From assembly GCF_000217955.3 (NCBI RefSeq), contig NZ_AFOY02000015.1:558001-622000 (forward strand): a stretch of 64,000 nucleotides of DNA, read 5' to 3'. A program made the position numbers and the translations under genes. The first letter of the stretch is position 1; each line of letters begins with the position of its first letter. The stretch is from Pseudomonas fluorescens HK44. Its GTDB lineage: Bacteria; Pseudomonadota; Gammaproteobacteria; Pseudomonadales; Pseudomonadaceae. The notes under the pieces were generated by a model. That model ran no database searches. It saw nothing but the letters and a program-made list of their open reading frames with translations, and had not been told where the DNA came from. This document shows, piece by piece, positions 1-9,532 of this stretch.

Positions 1-283
1 GCTCATCGAGCCCCTGTTTGCCCAGGGTGTCGTAAATCAGGCCAATATCATCGGCGGGCACGCCCTTGCTGATGAACGGGTTGAGGCTGTCAAAGCCACC
101 AAAGCCGGCCTGGCGGAAGGTCCCGCCCTTGGGCGCGTCCGGGTTCACGTAGTCGAAATGCTTGAAATCGGCCGGGTATTTCGGCGGCTCGTTGTACAGG
201 GTCAAGGCGTGCTGCGGGGCAGCGTGGGCCGTGCAGGCAAGTCCTGCAAAGACCAGACCCAGCAGGGTACGCAAACGCATCAT
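1..283 (-). CDS. ABC peptide transporter solute-binding protein, N-terminal part (cut by window edge)
   Basis: Only the first ~94 codons lie in the window. They read as a signal peptide ending near a TAHA-AP junction, followed by the YPADFKHFDYVNPDAPKGG-type opening of YejA-like family 5 solute-binding proteins. The start ATG (281-283) overlaps the TGA of the upstream gene, so the two are translationally coupled. The protein is a close paralogue of the upstream gene product over the same stretch. From memory, this tandem arrangement beside mltD matches the nppA1-nppA2 pair of P. aeruginosa (uptake of peptidyl nucleosides and peptides), so this would be nppA2. The symbol is not assigned because most of the gene is missing. 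Confidence 0.85.
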   Translation of the reverse strand, partial: MMRLRTLLGLVFAGLACTAHAAPQHALTLYNEPPKYPADFKHFDYVNPDAPKGGTFRQAGFGGFDSLNPFISKGVPADDIGLIYDTLGKQGLDE

Positions 284-2109
284 TGGGCTTTCTCCGAAGT
301 CTTCAGCCACCACGCATTCAGCCCCAGGGTGTAGGGCGGCGTGGTGACGAAGGCGAACCGGTTGCGGTACGCCAGGCGATGATAATTGATATACCAGTTG
401 GGGATGCAGTAGTGCTGCCACAGCAGCACCCGGTCCAGTGCTCTGCCGGCCGCCAGTTGCTCGTCACGGGATTTTGCCGCGAGCAGCTGTTCCAGCAAAT
501 GATCGACCACCGGGTTGGCAACGCCCGCGTAATTCTTGCTGCCCTTGACCGAGGCCTGGCTCGAGTGGAAGTACTGCCACTGTTCAAGTCCGGGGCTGAG
601 GGTTTGGTCGAGGGTCATCAGGATCATGTCGAAATCGAACTGGTCCAGACGCTGCTTGTATTGGGCACGGTCGACGGTGCGCAGGTGCGCGTCAATGCCG
701 ATACTGGCGAGGTTCTCGGCGTAGGGCTGGAGAATGCGCTCCAGGTTCGGATTGACCAGCAGGATCTCGAAACGCAGTGGCTGCCCGGCCGCATTCTGCA
801 GGCGCTGGCCATTGAGTTTCCAGCCAGCCTCGGCGAGCAAACCCAGCGCCCGGCGCAGGGTTTCCCGGGGGATGCCGCGGCCGTCGGTCTGCGGCAGGCT
901 GAAGGGCTCGGTAAACAGCTTGGCAGGGAGCTGATCGCGGTAGGGCGAGAGCATCAGCCATTCGTGACCGACCGGTAAGCCTGTGGCTGTGAACTCGCTG
1001 TTGGGGTAATAACTCATGGCCCGTTTGTAGGCACCGCTGAACAGGGCGCGGTTGGTCCATTCGAAGTCGAACATCAAGCCCAGGGCTTCACGCACCTTGT
1101 CGTCGGCGAACGTACCGCGCCGGGTGTTCATGAACAGGCCCTGGGTCTGGGTCGGAATCCGGTGGTCGATCTGCGCCTTGATCACCTCGCCACGGCGTAC
1201 GGCCGGGAAGCTGTAGCCATTGGCCCAGTTCTTGGCCTGGTGCTCGATGTAGATGTCGAACTCGCCGGCCTTGAATGCCTCGAACGCTACGTCGCTGTCG
1301 CGATAAAACTCGACTTCAACGCGATCATAGTTGTACTTGCCGCGATTGACCGGCAGGTCCTTGCCCCAGTAATCCTTGACCCGCTCGAACACCAGCTGTC
1401 GCCCCGGCTGAACCTCGGTGATGCGATAGGGGCCACTGCCCAGCGGTGGTTCGAAGGTGGTGGCCTTGAAGTCGCGACCTTCCCAGTAGTGCTGCGCCAG
1501 CACCGGCAACTCGCCCAGGCGCTGGATCAGCAACGGATTACCGGCACGCTTGAACACGAAACGGATGCGCTGCGGGTTGAGGATGTCGACCCGCTGTACT
1601 TCCTGAAGGTTGGTGCGGAATTGCGGATGACCTTCCTTGAGCAGCAAGCGATAGGAAAACGCGACGTCGTAGGCCGTGATCGGCGTGCCGTCGTGAAAGC
1701 GTGCTTGCGGGCGCAGGTTGAACACTACCCAGCTACGGTCTTCGCTGTATTCGACAGACTCGGCGATCAGCCCGTAACTGGAGGCGGGTTCATCGCCGGA
1801 CGGCGCGTACTGACCGGTACCGACCATCAACGGTTCATTCAGTTCGTTGATGCCGTACTGCAGAAAGTTCGGGGTCGCGACCGGGCTGGTGCCCTTGAAG
1901 GTGTAGGGGTTGAGCGTATCGAAGGTGCCAAACGCCATGACCCGCAATGTACCGCCCTTGGGCGCTTGCGGATTGACCCAGTCGAAGTGGGTGAATTTGG
2001 CCGGGTACTTGAGTGTGCCGAACTGCGCATAACCATGGCTTTCGCTGATCGTTGCGCTTGCGGGGAAGCTCAAGGCCAGACTGATTAGGAGCAGGAGGGG
2101 ACGTATCAA
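280..2109 (-). CDS. nppA1: ABC peptide transporter periplasmic solute-binding protein (YejA/NppA type)
   Basis: The product is 609 aa with a Sec signal peptide (about residues 1-19, ending FPASA) and a full-length family 5 extracellular solute-binding domain (SBP_bac_5). Typical features are the VNPQAPKGGTLR opening, the ARFHDGTPITAYDVAFSY segment and LGSGPYRI. It would capture peptides or peptide-like compounds in the periplasm for an inner-membrane ABC permease encoded beyond the left edge. It is the first gene of its operon and overlaps the second binding protein by ATGA. The name nppA1 rests on remembered synteny with the P. aeruginosa npp operon next to mltD; substrate specificity cannot be read from the sequence. 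Confidence 0.85.
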   Translation of the reverse strand: MIRPLLLLISLALSFPASATISESHGYAQFGTLKYPAKFTHFDWVNPQAPKGGTLRVMAFGTFDTLNPYTFKGTSPVATPNFLQYGINELNEPLMVGTGQYAPSGDEPASSYGLIAESVEYSEDRSWVVFNLRPQARFHDGTPITAYDVAFSYRLLLKEGHPQFRTNLQEVQRVDILNPQRIRFVFKRAGNPLLIQRLGELPVLAQHYWEGRDFKATTFEPPLGSGPYRITEVQPGRQLVFERVKDYWGKDLPVNRGKYNYDRVEVEFYRDSDVAFEAFKAGEFDIYIEHQAKNWANGYSFPAVRRGEVIKAQIDHRIPTQTQGLFMNTRRGTFADDKVREALGLMFDFEWTNRALFSGAYKRAMSYYPNSEFTATGLPVGHEWLMLSPYRDQLPAKLFTEPFSLPQTDGRGIPRETLRRALGLLAEAGWKLNGQRLQNAAGQPLRFEILLVNPNLERILQPYAENLASIGIDAHLRTVDRAQYKQRLDQFDFDMILMTLDQTLSPGLEQWQYFHSSQASVKGSKNYAGVANPVVDHLLEQLLAAKSRDEQLAAGRALDRVLLWQHYCIPNWYINYHRLAYRNRFAFVTTPPYTLGLNAWWLKTSEKAQ

Positions 2110-2204
2110 GGCAGAGATCCGGTCCAGGCGGCTTGGGCTTTGTGGACCGTACAGTAACAGCTTGTATCGACAGGAAAAAGGTAGGGGCTAAGGCAGGGCT
2201 TTTA

Positions 2205-2335
2205 GTGGCGAGGGAGCTTGCTCCCGCTCGCCTGCGCAGCAGGCGTGAACCCCGTGTATGTGATGTGCCTGAATGAACCGGATGACACGTTTTGGGGCCG
2301 CTTCGCAGCCCAGCGGGAGCAAGCTCCCTCGCCAC
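2205..2335. repeat. REPIN-type inverted repeat
   Basis: Two perfect 24-bp inverted arms (2205-2228 and 2312-2335; core GGGAGCTTGCTCCC, each internally palindromic) enclose ~83 bp. They lie between mltD and the binding-protein operon, downstream of mltD. The same arm recurs at 15564 and 31370, so this is one member of a dispersed Pseudomonas REP/REPIN family. It is probably mobilised by a RAYT transposase located elsewhere; none is seen here. Confidence 0.85.
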
Positions 2336-2361
2336 AAAAGCCCTAATACCCAAGGCGCGAC

Positions 2362-3789
2362 TTAACGCGGGGAAGAAACCGTCAGCATCTGCCCAGGCTT
2401 GAGGGCCTGGCCAACACGTGGATTCCAGCGCTTGAGGTGTTGCATCTCAACGTTGAAGCGCTTGGCGACGATGTACAGCGAGTCGCCCTGCTTGACCTTG
2501 TATTGGGTCTGCTTCCTGGTGTTGGCCGCAACCACCGTGCTGATGCGTCCACCGCTGCGCTTGCGGGTGTCTCGCATCACCAGGGTCTGGCCAACCTTGA
2601 GGTCCTTGCCGTTCAGCTTGTTCCAGTGTTGCAGGTCCTTGACCTCGACTTTGTTCGCCTTGGCGATCTGTGTCAGGTTGTCGCCGCGTTTGACCCGGTA
2701 GCTGCGCTTGAGCGTTGCCAGCTCGCTGTCGTCGGCACCTTCGAAAACCGGTTTGAGTGGACGCTGACTGATCAGCTCTTCGGGTTTCATGGTCGACAGG
2801 CTGGCGGTCAGCAACTGCGCCTTGGACGTCGGCACCAGCAAGTGCTGGGGACCGTCGATGGTGGTGCGTTGCTTGAAGGCCGGGTTGAGCTGGAACAGCT
2901 CGTCTTCGTCGATGTTGGCCACCGCGGCAACCTTGGACAGGTCCATGCGCTGGTTGATTTCGACGACTTCGAAGTACGGTTGGTTAGCGATCGGGTTGAG
3001 GTTCACGCCATAGGCTTCTGGCGACAACACCACTTGTGACAAGGCCAGCAGCTTGGGCACATACGCCTGGGTTTCTGCCGGCAGCGGCAGGTTCCAGTAG
3101 TCGGTTGGCAGGCCAAGCTTTTCGTTACGCTCGATGGCCCGGCTGACCGTGCCTTCACCGGCGTTGTAGGCCGCCAGGGCCAGCAGCCAGTCACCGTTGA
3201 ACATGTCATGCAGACGGGTCAGGTAGTCCATCGCCGCAATGGTCGACGCGGTAATGTCGCGACGGCCGTCGTAGAAGCGGGTTTGACGCAGGTTGAAATA
3301 ACGCCCGGTGGACGGGATGAACTGCCATAGGCCGACCGCATCGGAGCGTGAGTAGGCCATCGGGTTGTAGGCGCTTTCAATCACCGGCAACAGCGCCAGT
3401 TCCAGCGGCATGTTGCGTTCTTCAAGGCGTTCGACGATGTAGTGAATGTACAGGCTGCCACGTTCGCTGGCGCCTTGCAGAAACGATGGATTGCTGGCGA
3501 ACCACAGGCGCTGTTGCTCGATGCGCGGGTTGACGCCCAGCCCATCCTGCAACTGGAAGCCCTGGCGCATGCGCTCCCAGACGTCCTGCGCGGCTTGTGG
3601 GCTTGGCTTCTCGGTGAGCCAGACAGGTTTTTGTTTGGTCCGGGTGGAAAGCGTATGTGCCACGTCGGTTTGTGGCACATGACTGGTGCTTTGGCAGCCC
3701 GCCAGGGTGGCGGACACAGCCACCGCGATGGCTTGAGCCAAGCGGGTCAATGCGTCTGAATTGATGGATTTACGAATAGATGACGACAT
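2362..3789 (-). CDS. mltD: Membrane-bound lytic murein transglycosylase D
   Basis: The product is 475 aa. A lipoprotein signal with lipobox LAGC places Cys near residue 32. An SLT/goose-lysozyme-like catalytic domain follows, with the catalytic Glu in LLPVIESAYNP, then WQFIPSTGRYF and ALAAYNAGEG. Two LysM peptidoglycan-binding repeats lie at the C-terminus (YRVKRGDNLTQIAKAN and YKVKQGDSLYIVAKRF). It cleaves glycan strands to 1,6-anhydromuropeptides at the outer membrane. It sits next to gloB in the same orientation with a ~100-bp gap, the usual Pseudomonas order. The chosen ATG gives an ordinary n-region before the lipobox. Confidence 0.95.
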   Translation of the reverse strand: MSSSIRKSINSDALTRLAQAIAVAVSATLAGCQSTSHVPQTDVAHTLSTRTKQKPVWLTEKPSPQAAQDVWERMRQGFQLQDGLGVNPRIEQQRLWFASNPSFLQGASERGSLYIHYIVERLEERNMPLELALLPVIESAYNPMAYSRSDAVGLWQFIPSTGRYFNLRQTRFYDGRRDITASTIAAMDYLTRLHDMFNGDWLLALAAYNAGEGTVSRAIERNEKLGLPTDYWNLPLPAETQAYVPKLLALSQVVLSPEAYGVNLNPIANQPYFEVVEINQRMDLSKVAAVANIDEDELFQLNPAFKQRTTIDGPQHLLVPTSKAQLLTASLSTMKPEELISQRPLKPVFEGADDSELATLKRSYRVKRGDNLTQIAKANKVEVKDLQHWNKLNGKDLKVGQTLVMRDTRKRSGGRISTVVAANTRKQTQYKVKQGDSLYIVAKRFNVEMQHLKRWNPRVGQALKPGQMLTVSSPR

Positions 3790-3888
3790 TGGCTGGAAGT
3801 TAGTTCCGGGCGAAAATGTCGGGCGATTCTAGAAAGCGCACGGGGTGCGGTCAACCATTCAGAATTTTCGGACCAATAGTGGCCCCGT

Positions 3889-4656
3889 TTAGAACGTATC
3901 TTTCCAAGCCCTAAGGGCCGCAAAAACCTCACTCGGAGCCCGGTTATCCCGGCCATTCCGTTCGTCTACTTTTTCTTTAACAGATGTTTCGCCAGTACGC
4001 AGAAAAGGGTTGGTCAGCTTCTCCAGCGCCAGGGTCGACGGCAGCGATATGCCGCCGGACTCGCGTAACCGAGAGACGTTCTCGAGACGCTCGGCAATGT
4101 CCGGGTTATTCGGCTCGACAGCGGCGGCAAAGCGCAGGTTGCTCAGGGTGTACTCGTGGGTGCAGTACACCAGCGTGTCTTGGGGCAGCGCGGCCAGACG
4201 GCTGAGGGAGTGGTGCATTTGTGCCGGCGTGCCTTCGAACAGGCGCCCGCAACCGGCGGCAAACAGGGTGTCGCCGCAGAACAGCAGACCATCATGGTAG
4301 TAAGCGATATGGCCCAGTGTGTGGCCCGGCACCGCATACACGTCGAACTCCCAGCCGAGTACGCTGACGCGATCATTATCGTTCAGGGCGATGTCACGTC
4401 CGGGGATGTTTTCGCTCGCCGGGCCGTAGACGGTGGCGCCCGTCGCTTTTTTGAGTTTCTCGACGCCGCCGACGTGATCATGGTGGTGATGGGTGACCAG
4501 AATGTCACTGAGCTGCCACCCCGGATGCATGGCCAACCAGGCCTGCACGGGGGCGGCATCACCCGGATCGACCACGGCGCAGCGCTGGCGGTGGTGATCC
4601 TGTAACAACCAGATGTAGTTGTCGGTGAAGGCGGGAAGGGCACTGATCTGTATCAT
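3889..4656 (-). CDS. gloB: Hydroxyacylglutathione hydrolase (glyoxalase II)
   Basis: The product is 255 aa and hydrolyses S-lactoylglutathione to lactate and glutathione, the second step of methylglyoxal detoxification. The metallo-beta-lactamase zinc motif THHHHDH is present, followed by GHTLGH, FCGDTLF and CTHEYT, and the C-terminal NPFLR segment of glyoxalase II. The start is the ATG at 4656 ([16 protein letters not shown]), which matches the family N-terminus. The longer reading frame upstream lacks family similarity. It diverges from the methyltransferase gene with 65 bp between the two starts. Confidence 0.95.
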   Translation of the reverse strand: MIQISALPAFTDNYIWLLQDHHRQRCAVVDPGDAAPVQAWLAMHPGWQLSDILVTHHHHDHVGGVEKLKKATGATVYGPASENIPGRDIALNDNDRVSVLGWEFDVYAVPGHTLGHIAYYHDGLLFCGDTLFAAGCGRLFEGTPAQMHHSLSRLAALPQDTLVYCTHEYTLSNLRFAAAVEPNNPDIAERLENVSRLRESGGISLPSTLALEKLTNPFLRTGETSVKEKVDERNGRDNRAPSEVFAALRAWKDTF

Positions 4657-4721
4657 CGCGGGATTCGCCAAGCGGAAAACAATGGTGCATCTTAGAGCTT
4701 CTTGGCGAGTTGGAGAATGCA

Positions 4722-5480
4722 ATGACCGATAAAGCGTTCGCTCAGGCTGATCCTGACTGGCTGGCATTGATCAGTGCCGCTCGCGAGTGGCTGTCAGGGC
4801 CCATCGGGCAATTTTTGTTGAATGAAGAACGCCGGATGCTCGAAGACGAACTGGGGCGTTTCTTTGGCGGGTATCTGGTGCATTACGGCCCTTCGGCCGA
4901 AACGCCGCCGACGGCAAAACAGGTGCAGCGCAATGTCCGTCTGGGAGCGCCGCTGCCGGGTGTGGAAATTGTCTGCGAAGAACAGGCCTGGCCGATCAGT
5001 GAGCACGCCGCCGACGTGGTGGTGATGCAACACGGGCTGGATTTCTGTCTGTCGCCGCATGGCTTGCTGCGTGAAGCCGCCAGCGCGGTGCGTCCCGGCG
5101 GGCACCTGTTGATTGTCGGGATCAACCCCTGGAGCAGTTGGGGGCTGCGCCACGTGTTTGCGAGCGACGCCATGCGCAAGGCGCGCTGCATTTCGCCGTC
5201 GCGGGTCGCCGACTGGCTCAACCTGCTGGGGTTTGCACTGGAGAAACGCCGCTTCGGGTGCTATCGTCCGCCGCTTGCTTCCCCGGCGTGGCAAGCCCGC
5301 ATGGCCGGTTGGGAACGCAAGGCCGGTGACTGGCAGCTGTCTGGTGGCGGTTTCTATTTATTGGTGGCGCGCAAGATCGTCGTTGGCTTGCGACCGGTCC
5401 GTCAAGTGCGCCGCGAGCCTATGGGCAAGTTGATCCCGTTACCGATGGCCAAGGTCAATCGTCGTCACCTGGAACCGTAA
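4722..5480 (+). CDS. Class I SAM-dependent methyltransferase
   Basis: The product is 252 aa with a methyltransferase type 11-like core: an acidic [12 protein letters not shown] strand, then [23 protein letters not shown], the usual post-motif. The start ATG at 4722 is preceded by GGAG (4712-4715). An in-frame TTG twelve bases upstream overlaps that site and is less likely. The gene lies between gloB and rnhA as in other pseudomonads. The substrate is unknown; the family includes small-molecule and lipid methyltransferases. Confidence 0.85.
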   Translation: MTDKAFAQADPDWLALISAAREWLSGPIGQFLLNEERRMLEDELGRFFGGYLVHYGPSAETPPTAKQVQRNVRLGAPLPGVEIVCEEQAWPISEHAADVVVMQHGLDFCLSPHGLLREAASAVRPGGHLLIVGINPWSSWGLRHVFASDAMRKARCISPSRVADWLNLLGFALEKRRFGCYRPPLASPAWQARMAGWERKAGDWQLSGGGFYLLVARKIVVGLRPVRQVRREPMGKLIPLPMAKVNRRHLEP

Positions 5481-5511
5481 AACACTCCTTCTCTTTATTA
5501 TTATATTGGCC

Positions 5512-5529
5512 GGCCGGGCTTGCCCGGCC
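5512..5529 (+). terminator. GC-rich hairpin after the methyltransferase gene
   Basis: This is a perfect 8-bp stem GGCCGGGC/GCCCGGCC with a 2-nt spacer, 31 bp past the stop codon. No T-tract follows, so it may be a weak terminator or only an mRNA 3' stabiliser ahead of rnhA. Confidence 0.4.
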
Positions 5530-5585
5530 TTGGGCGTTGTCGATCATTGGTCGGCAAGCCACAGACATTTTCTGGATAGGTTGGC

Positions 5586-6038
5586 ATGAGCGATAGCGTA
5601 GAACTCTTCACCGACGGTGCCTGCAAGGGCAACCCTGGCCCTGGCGGCTGGGGCGCACTGCTGGTGTGCAAGGGCGTTGAAAAGGAACTCTGGGGCGGTG
5701 AAGCCAATACCACCAATAACCGCATGGAACTGATGGGCGCGATTCGCGGCCTTGAAGAGCTCAAGCGTTCCTGTGACGTATTACTGGTCACTGACTCACA
5801 ATACGTGATGAAAGGCATCAACGAATGGATGGTCAACTGGAAGAAGCGCGGCTGGAAAACTGCGGCGAAAGAGCCAGTGAAGAACGCTGATCTGTGGAAG
5901 CAGCTCGACGAGCAGGTCAATCGTCACAACGTCACCTGGAAGTGGGTGCGCGGCCACGTCGGGCATCCTGGTAACGAACGCGCCGACCAGTTGGCCAACC
6001 GTGGCGTCGACGACGTCCGGGGTTACAAGCAGGACTGA
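5586..6038 (+). CDS. rnhA: Ribonuclease HI
   Basis: The product is 150 aa and degrades the RNA strand of RNA-DNA hybrids. All catalytic residues are visible: Asp in [16 protein letters not shown], Glu in [10 protein letters not shown], Asp in VTDSQYVM and the His/Asp end of [16 protein letters not shown]. Length and start are normal for the family, with an AGGTTGGC-type ribosome binding region before the ATG. In most pseudomonads dnaQ follows directly; here the cat-ben block intervenes. Confidence 0.97.
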   Translation: MSDSVELFTDGACKGNPGPGGWGALLVCKGVEKELWGGEANTTNNRMELMGAIRGLEELKRSCDVLLVTDSQYVMKGINEWMVNWKKRGWKTAAKEPVKNADLWKQLDEQVNRHNVTWKWVRGHVGHPGNERADQLANRGVDDVRGYKQD

Positions 6039-6069
6039 CGCGCCGGATCACCATGAACGCGCAGGGCGG

Positions 6070-6960
6070 TCATTTCGGATCGCGCATACGCAACGCTTCG
6101 ATTATTTTCAGGCAATGATTCAATCCCGGTGAGACATCGCCGACACGTCGGCTCAGGATGATCGGCGAGGTGGCATTGGTTTCCAGTACCGGCGTGAAAC
6201 CAATGTCGTCGCGATGCAGCAACTGCACCGAGGCCGGCACCAGTGTGACGCCGATGCCGGCGCCCACCAGGCCAATGGCGGTTTGCAGCTCGTTGGTCCA
6301 CTGCGCGACCTTGATGCTCACACCGTAGGACTCGAACAGCGCGATCACATGGTCGGCATAGCTGGGGCGGGGATTGCCGGGATACAGCACAAACGGCTCA
6401 TTGGCCAACTCGGTGAGGCTGATGGGCCTGTCCAGCAACGGGTGCCCGGCGGGCAGGGCCGCCACCAGTCGGTCTTCTTTCAATACCGTCTGGATAATCG
6501 CCGGATCATCGATGCGAATCCGCCCGAAGCCGACGTCGATGCGTCCGGCCTTGAGCGCCTGCACCTGTTGCAGCGTGGTCATTTCCGACAGGCCGAGCTC
6601 CAGTTCCAGCGACTCGTTGCTGCGCAGGCGGCGAATCAGTTCGGGCAACACACCATAGAGGGTCGAAGGGGCAAAACCGATACCCAGCCAGGTCTTTTCG
6701 CCCAGGCCGATACGTCGGGTGTTGTCGCAGACCTTGCTCAGTTGCTCAAGCAGGGCGCTGGAGTGCTCAAGGAAAAACCGTCCGGCTTCGGTCAGACGCA
6801 ATGGCCTGCCACGTTCCAGCAACACCACCCCGAGCTCATCTTCCAGTTGCTGAATCTGCCGGCTCAACGGTGGTTGGGCGATGTGCAGGCGTTCGGCGGC
6901 GCGGGTGAAATTCAGGGTTTGACCCAGCACCTGGAAGTAACGCAGATGACGCAGCTCCAT
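6070..6960 (-). CDS. catR: LysR-type activator of the catechol operon, CatR
   Basis: The product is 296 aa. The N-terminal winged HTH begins MELRHLRYFQVLGQTLNFTRAAE with LHIAQPPLSRQIQQLEDELG, and is followed by a LysR effector domain. Start ATG at 6960 is chosen because the DNA-binding domain begins there; the frame is open further upstream but lacks similarity. The gene is divergent from catB with a 127-bp shared control region. CatR family members activate catBC(A) when cis,cis-muconate binds and repress their own gene. The assignment rests on the LysR fold plus the divergent catBCA neighbour. Confidence 0.93.
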   Translation of the reverse strand: MELRHLRYFQVLGQTLNFTRAAERLHIAQPPLSRQIQQLEDELGVVLLERGRPLRLTEAGRFFLEHSSALLEQLSKVCDNTRRIGLGEKTWLGIGFAPSTLYGVLPELIRRLRSNESLELELGLSEMTTLQQVQALKAGRIDVGFGRIRIDDPAIIQTVLKEDRLVAALPAGHPLLDRPISLTELANEPFVLYPGNPRPSYADHVIALFESYGVSIKVAQWTNELQTAIGLVGAGIGVTLVPASVQLLHRDDIGFTPVLETNATSPIILSRRVGDVSPGLNHCLKIIEALRMRDPK

Positions 6961-7087
6961 GAGCCCTCCACAGTCGACGATAGTGAATACCTTTAAGGTA
7001 TCGATCCAGACCAATTCTATATTGGAACCGTGAAAAAAGCCGTACGAGAATCCGTCACAGAACTTCAAGAACCTGACGGGTATCGAC
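6961..7087 (+). promoter_or_regulatory. catR-catB divergent control region with candidate CatR site
   Basis: A near-perfect palindrome ATACCTT-T-AAGGTAT spans 6987-7001 and fits the ATAC-N7-GTAT recognition pattern known for CatR/CatM/BenM regulators. Ten bases further on lies a second exact inverted repeat CCAAT-N5-ATTGG (7011-7025), where a LysR activation site would be expected. A weak -35-like TTGGAA starts at 7022. The placement supports transcription toward catB starting roughly 60 bp past the palindrome; the exact start is not determined. Confidence 0.75.
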
Positions 7088-8236
7088 ATGCTTTCTTCTG
7101 CCATTGAATCGATCGAGACGATCATCGTCGATCTACCGACCATCCGCCCGCACAAGCTGGCGATGCACACCATGCAGAATCAGACGCTGGTGATCATCCG
7201 CGTACGTTGTGCCGACGGCATCGAAGGTATCGGCGAATCGACCACCATCGGTGGCCTGGCTTACGGCAATGAAAGCCCGGACAGCATCAAGACCAATATC
7301 GACAAGCACTTTGCGCCGCTGCTGCTGGGGCAGAATGCTTGCAATATCAACGCGGTGATGTTGCGCCTGGAGCGCAGTATTCGCGGCAATACCTTCGCCA
7401 AATCCGGCATCGAAACCGCTTTGCTCGACGCTCACGGCAAGCGCCTTGGCCTGCCGGTCAGTGAGTTGCTCGGTGGCCGTGTACGCGACTCGTTGCCGGT
7501 GGCCTGGACGCTGGCCAGCGGCGATACCGCCAAGGACATCGCCGAAGCCGAACAGATGCTTGATGTGCGTCGTCACCGGATCTTCAAGCTGAAGATCGGT
7601 GCCGGTGAAGTCGACCGCGACCTGGCTCACGTGATTGCGATCAAAAAAGCCTTGGGCGACCGCGCCAGCGTGCGCGTCGACGTTAATCAGGCGTGGGACG
7701 AAGCAGTCGCACTGCGGGCTTGCCGGATTCTCGGCGGCAATGGCATCGACCTGATCGAGCAGCCGATTTCTCGCAACAACCGTGCCGGCATGGTGCGCCT
7801 CAATGCCATGAGCCCGGCGCCGATCATGGCGGACGAGTCGATTGAGTGCGTGGAAGATGCGTTCAACCTGGCGCGTGAAGGCGCGGCCTCAGTGTTCGCG
7901 CTGAAGATCGCCAAGAATGGCGGTCCCCGTGCAGTGCTGCGCACCGCGGCAATTGCCGAAGCGGCAGGCATCGGTCTGTACGGCGGCACGATGCTTGAGG
8001 GCGGGATCGGCACGCTGGCGTCGGCCCATGCCTTCCTCACGCTGAACGAGCTGAGTTGGGACACCGAACTGTTCGGGCCGCTGTTGCTGACCGAGGACAT
8101 CCTCAGCGAGCCGCCGGTTTACCGCGACTTCCATTTGCATGTTTCGCAGGCGCCCGGCCTTGGCCTGAGCCTGGACGAAGAGCGGCTGGCGTTTTTCCGC
8201 CGCGACAAAACCTCCACTGCCATTCAGTCCGTCTGA
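7088..8236 (+). CDS. catB: Muconate cycloisomerase
   Basis: The product is 382 aa, in the enolase superfamily (muconate lactonising enzyme), and converts cis,cis-muconate to (+)-muconolactone. Visible active-site elements are the KLK motif in RIFKLKIGAGE, metal ligands in VDVNQAWDE, LIEQPIS and IMADESIE, and the acid/base Lys in ALKIAKNGG. It is the first gene of catBCA, 10 bp upstream of catC, under the CatR-type control region. Length matches P. putida CatB, supporting the catechol rather than the chlorocatechol pathway. Confidence 0.96.
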   Translation: MLSSAIESIETIIVDLPTIRPHKLAMHTMQNQTLVIIRVRCADGIEGIGESTTIGGLAYGNESPDSIKTNIDKHFAPLLLGQNACNINAVMLRLERSIRGNTFAKSGIETALLDAHGKRLGLPVSELLGGRVRDSLPVAWTLASGDTAKDIAEAEQMLDVRRHRIFKLKIGAGEVDRDLAHVIAIKKALGDRASVRVDVNQAWDEAVALRACRILGGNGIDLIEQPISRNNRAGMVRLNAMSPAPIMADESIECVEDAFNLAREGAASVFALKIAKNGGPRAVLRTAAIAEAAGIGLYGGTMLEGGIGTLASAHAFLTLNELSWDTELFGPLLLTEDILSEPPVYRDFHLHVSQAPGLGLSLDEERLAFFRRDKTSTAIQSV

Positions 8237-8246
8237 GGAGAACAGC

Positions 8247-8537
8247 ATGTTGTTCCACGTAAAGATGACCGTGAACCTGCCGGTCGATATGGACCCGGAG
8301 CGCGCCGCTCAGCTCAAGTCCAACGAAAAGGCCCTGGCCCAGCGCCTGCAACAGCAGGGCAAATGGCGCCATCTGTGGCGCATTGCCGGGCTTTACGCCA
8401 ATTACAGTGTGTTCGACGTCGACAGCGTGCAGGAACTGCACGACTTGCTGATGCAACTGCCGCTTTACCCCTACATGGCTATCGAAGTGAACGCGATGTG
8501 CAGACATCCTTCCTCTATTCATGAAGATGATCGCTGA
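8247..8537 (+). CDS. catC: Muconolactone delta-isomerase
   Basis: The product is 96 aa, exactly the family size, opening MLFHVKMTVNLPVDMD and containing KWRHLWRIAGLYANYSVFDV. It isomerises muconolactone to 3-oxoadipate enol-lactone. A GAGGAG ribosome binding site lies just before the ATG, overlapping the end region of catB. It sits between catB and catA, so the transcript is catBCA. Confidence 0.97.
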   Translation: MLFHVKMTVNLPVDMDPERAAQLKSNEKALAQRLQQQGKWRHLWRIAGLYANYSVFDVDSVQELHDLLMQLPLYPYMAIEVNAMCRHPSSIHEDDR

Positions 8538-8588
8538 GCCGTTGTCTGCCAGTTTTGTACTCTAATAAATACAAGATGAGGATTAATC

Positions 8589-9518
8589 ATGAACGCCAAA
8601 ATTTCCCACACTGCCAGCGCACAGAAGTTTCTCGAAGATGCCAGCGGTCTGCTCAACGACGCTGGCAACCCGCGCGCCAAAGCGCTGATCTACCGCATCC
8701 TGCGTGATACGGTGAACATTATCGAAGACCTCGAGGTGACCCCGGAGGAGTTCTGGAAAGCCGTCAACTACCTGAACGAACTGGGTGCGCGCCAAGAGGC
8801 GGGCCTGTTGGTTGCAGGCTTGGGCCTGGAACACTACCTGGACCTGCTGATGGATGCCGAAGACGAGCAGGCCGGTAAAACCGGTGGCACCCCGCGCACC
8901 ATCGAAGGCCCGCTGTATGTCGCCGGCGCACCGCTGTCCAACGGCGAAGCACGGCTTGACGACGGCGTTGATCCGGGCGTGGTGCTGTTCATGCAGGGCC
9001 AGGTCAAGAACACCGAAGGCAAGCCACTGGCAGGCGCCGTGGTGGATGTCTGGCACGCCAACACGAGCGGCACCTATTCGTACTTCGATGGCAGCCAGTC
9101 GGAGTTCAACCTGCGTCGCCGGATCGTCACCGATGCCGAGGGTCGCTATCGCTTGCGCAGCATCGTGCCGTCGGGCTACGGCTGCCCACCGGACGGTCCG
9201 ACCCAACAGCTGCTTGATCAACTGGGCCGCCATGGCCAGCGCCCGGCGCATATCCACTTCTTCATCTCGGCGGATGATCATCGCCACCTGACCACCCAGA
9301 TCAACCTGGACGGTGACAAGTACCTGCACGACGATTTCGCCTACGCCACGCGTGACGAACTGATCGCCAAAATCACCTTCAGTGACGATCAGCAGCGTGC
9401 ACGTGAGCATGGCGTCAGCGGCCGCTTTGCCGAGATCGAATTCGATTTCACCCTGCAGTCGTCGGCGCAACCCGAAGAGCAACACCGTCACGAGCGAGTG
9501 CGCGCACTGGAAGACTGA
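8589..9518 (+). CDS. catA: Catechol 1,2-dioxygenase
   Basis: The product is 309 aa and performs intradiol cleavage of catechol to cis,cis-muconate. The non-haem Fe(III) ligands of the family are visible: a Tyr in GTYSYFDG, a Tyr in SGYGCPPDGPTQ, and two His in RPAHIHFF. The N-terminal helical dimerisation domain precedes residue ~90. GATGAGGA provides the ribosome binding site. The gap after catC is 51 bp with no terminator seen, so cotranscription with catBC is likely. Confidence 0.97.
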   Translation: MNAKISHTASAQKFLEDASGLLNDAGNPRAKALIYRILRDTVNIIEDLEVTPEEFWKAVNYLNELGARQEAGLLVAGLGLEHYLDLLMDAEDEQAGKTGGTPRTIEGPLYVAGAPLSNGEARLDDGVDPGVVLFMQGQVKNTEGKPLAGAVVDVWHANTSGTYSYFDGSQSEFNLRRRIVTDAEGRYRLRSIVPSGYGCPPDGPTQQLLDQLGRHGQRPAHIHFFISADDHRHLTTQINLDGDKYLHDDFAYATRDELIAKITFSDDQQRAREHGVSGRFAEIEFDFTLQSSAQPEEQHRHERVRALED

Positions 9519-9532
9519 TCAGCGCTGGCCCA

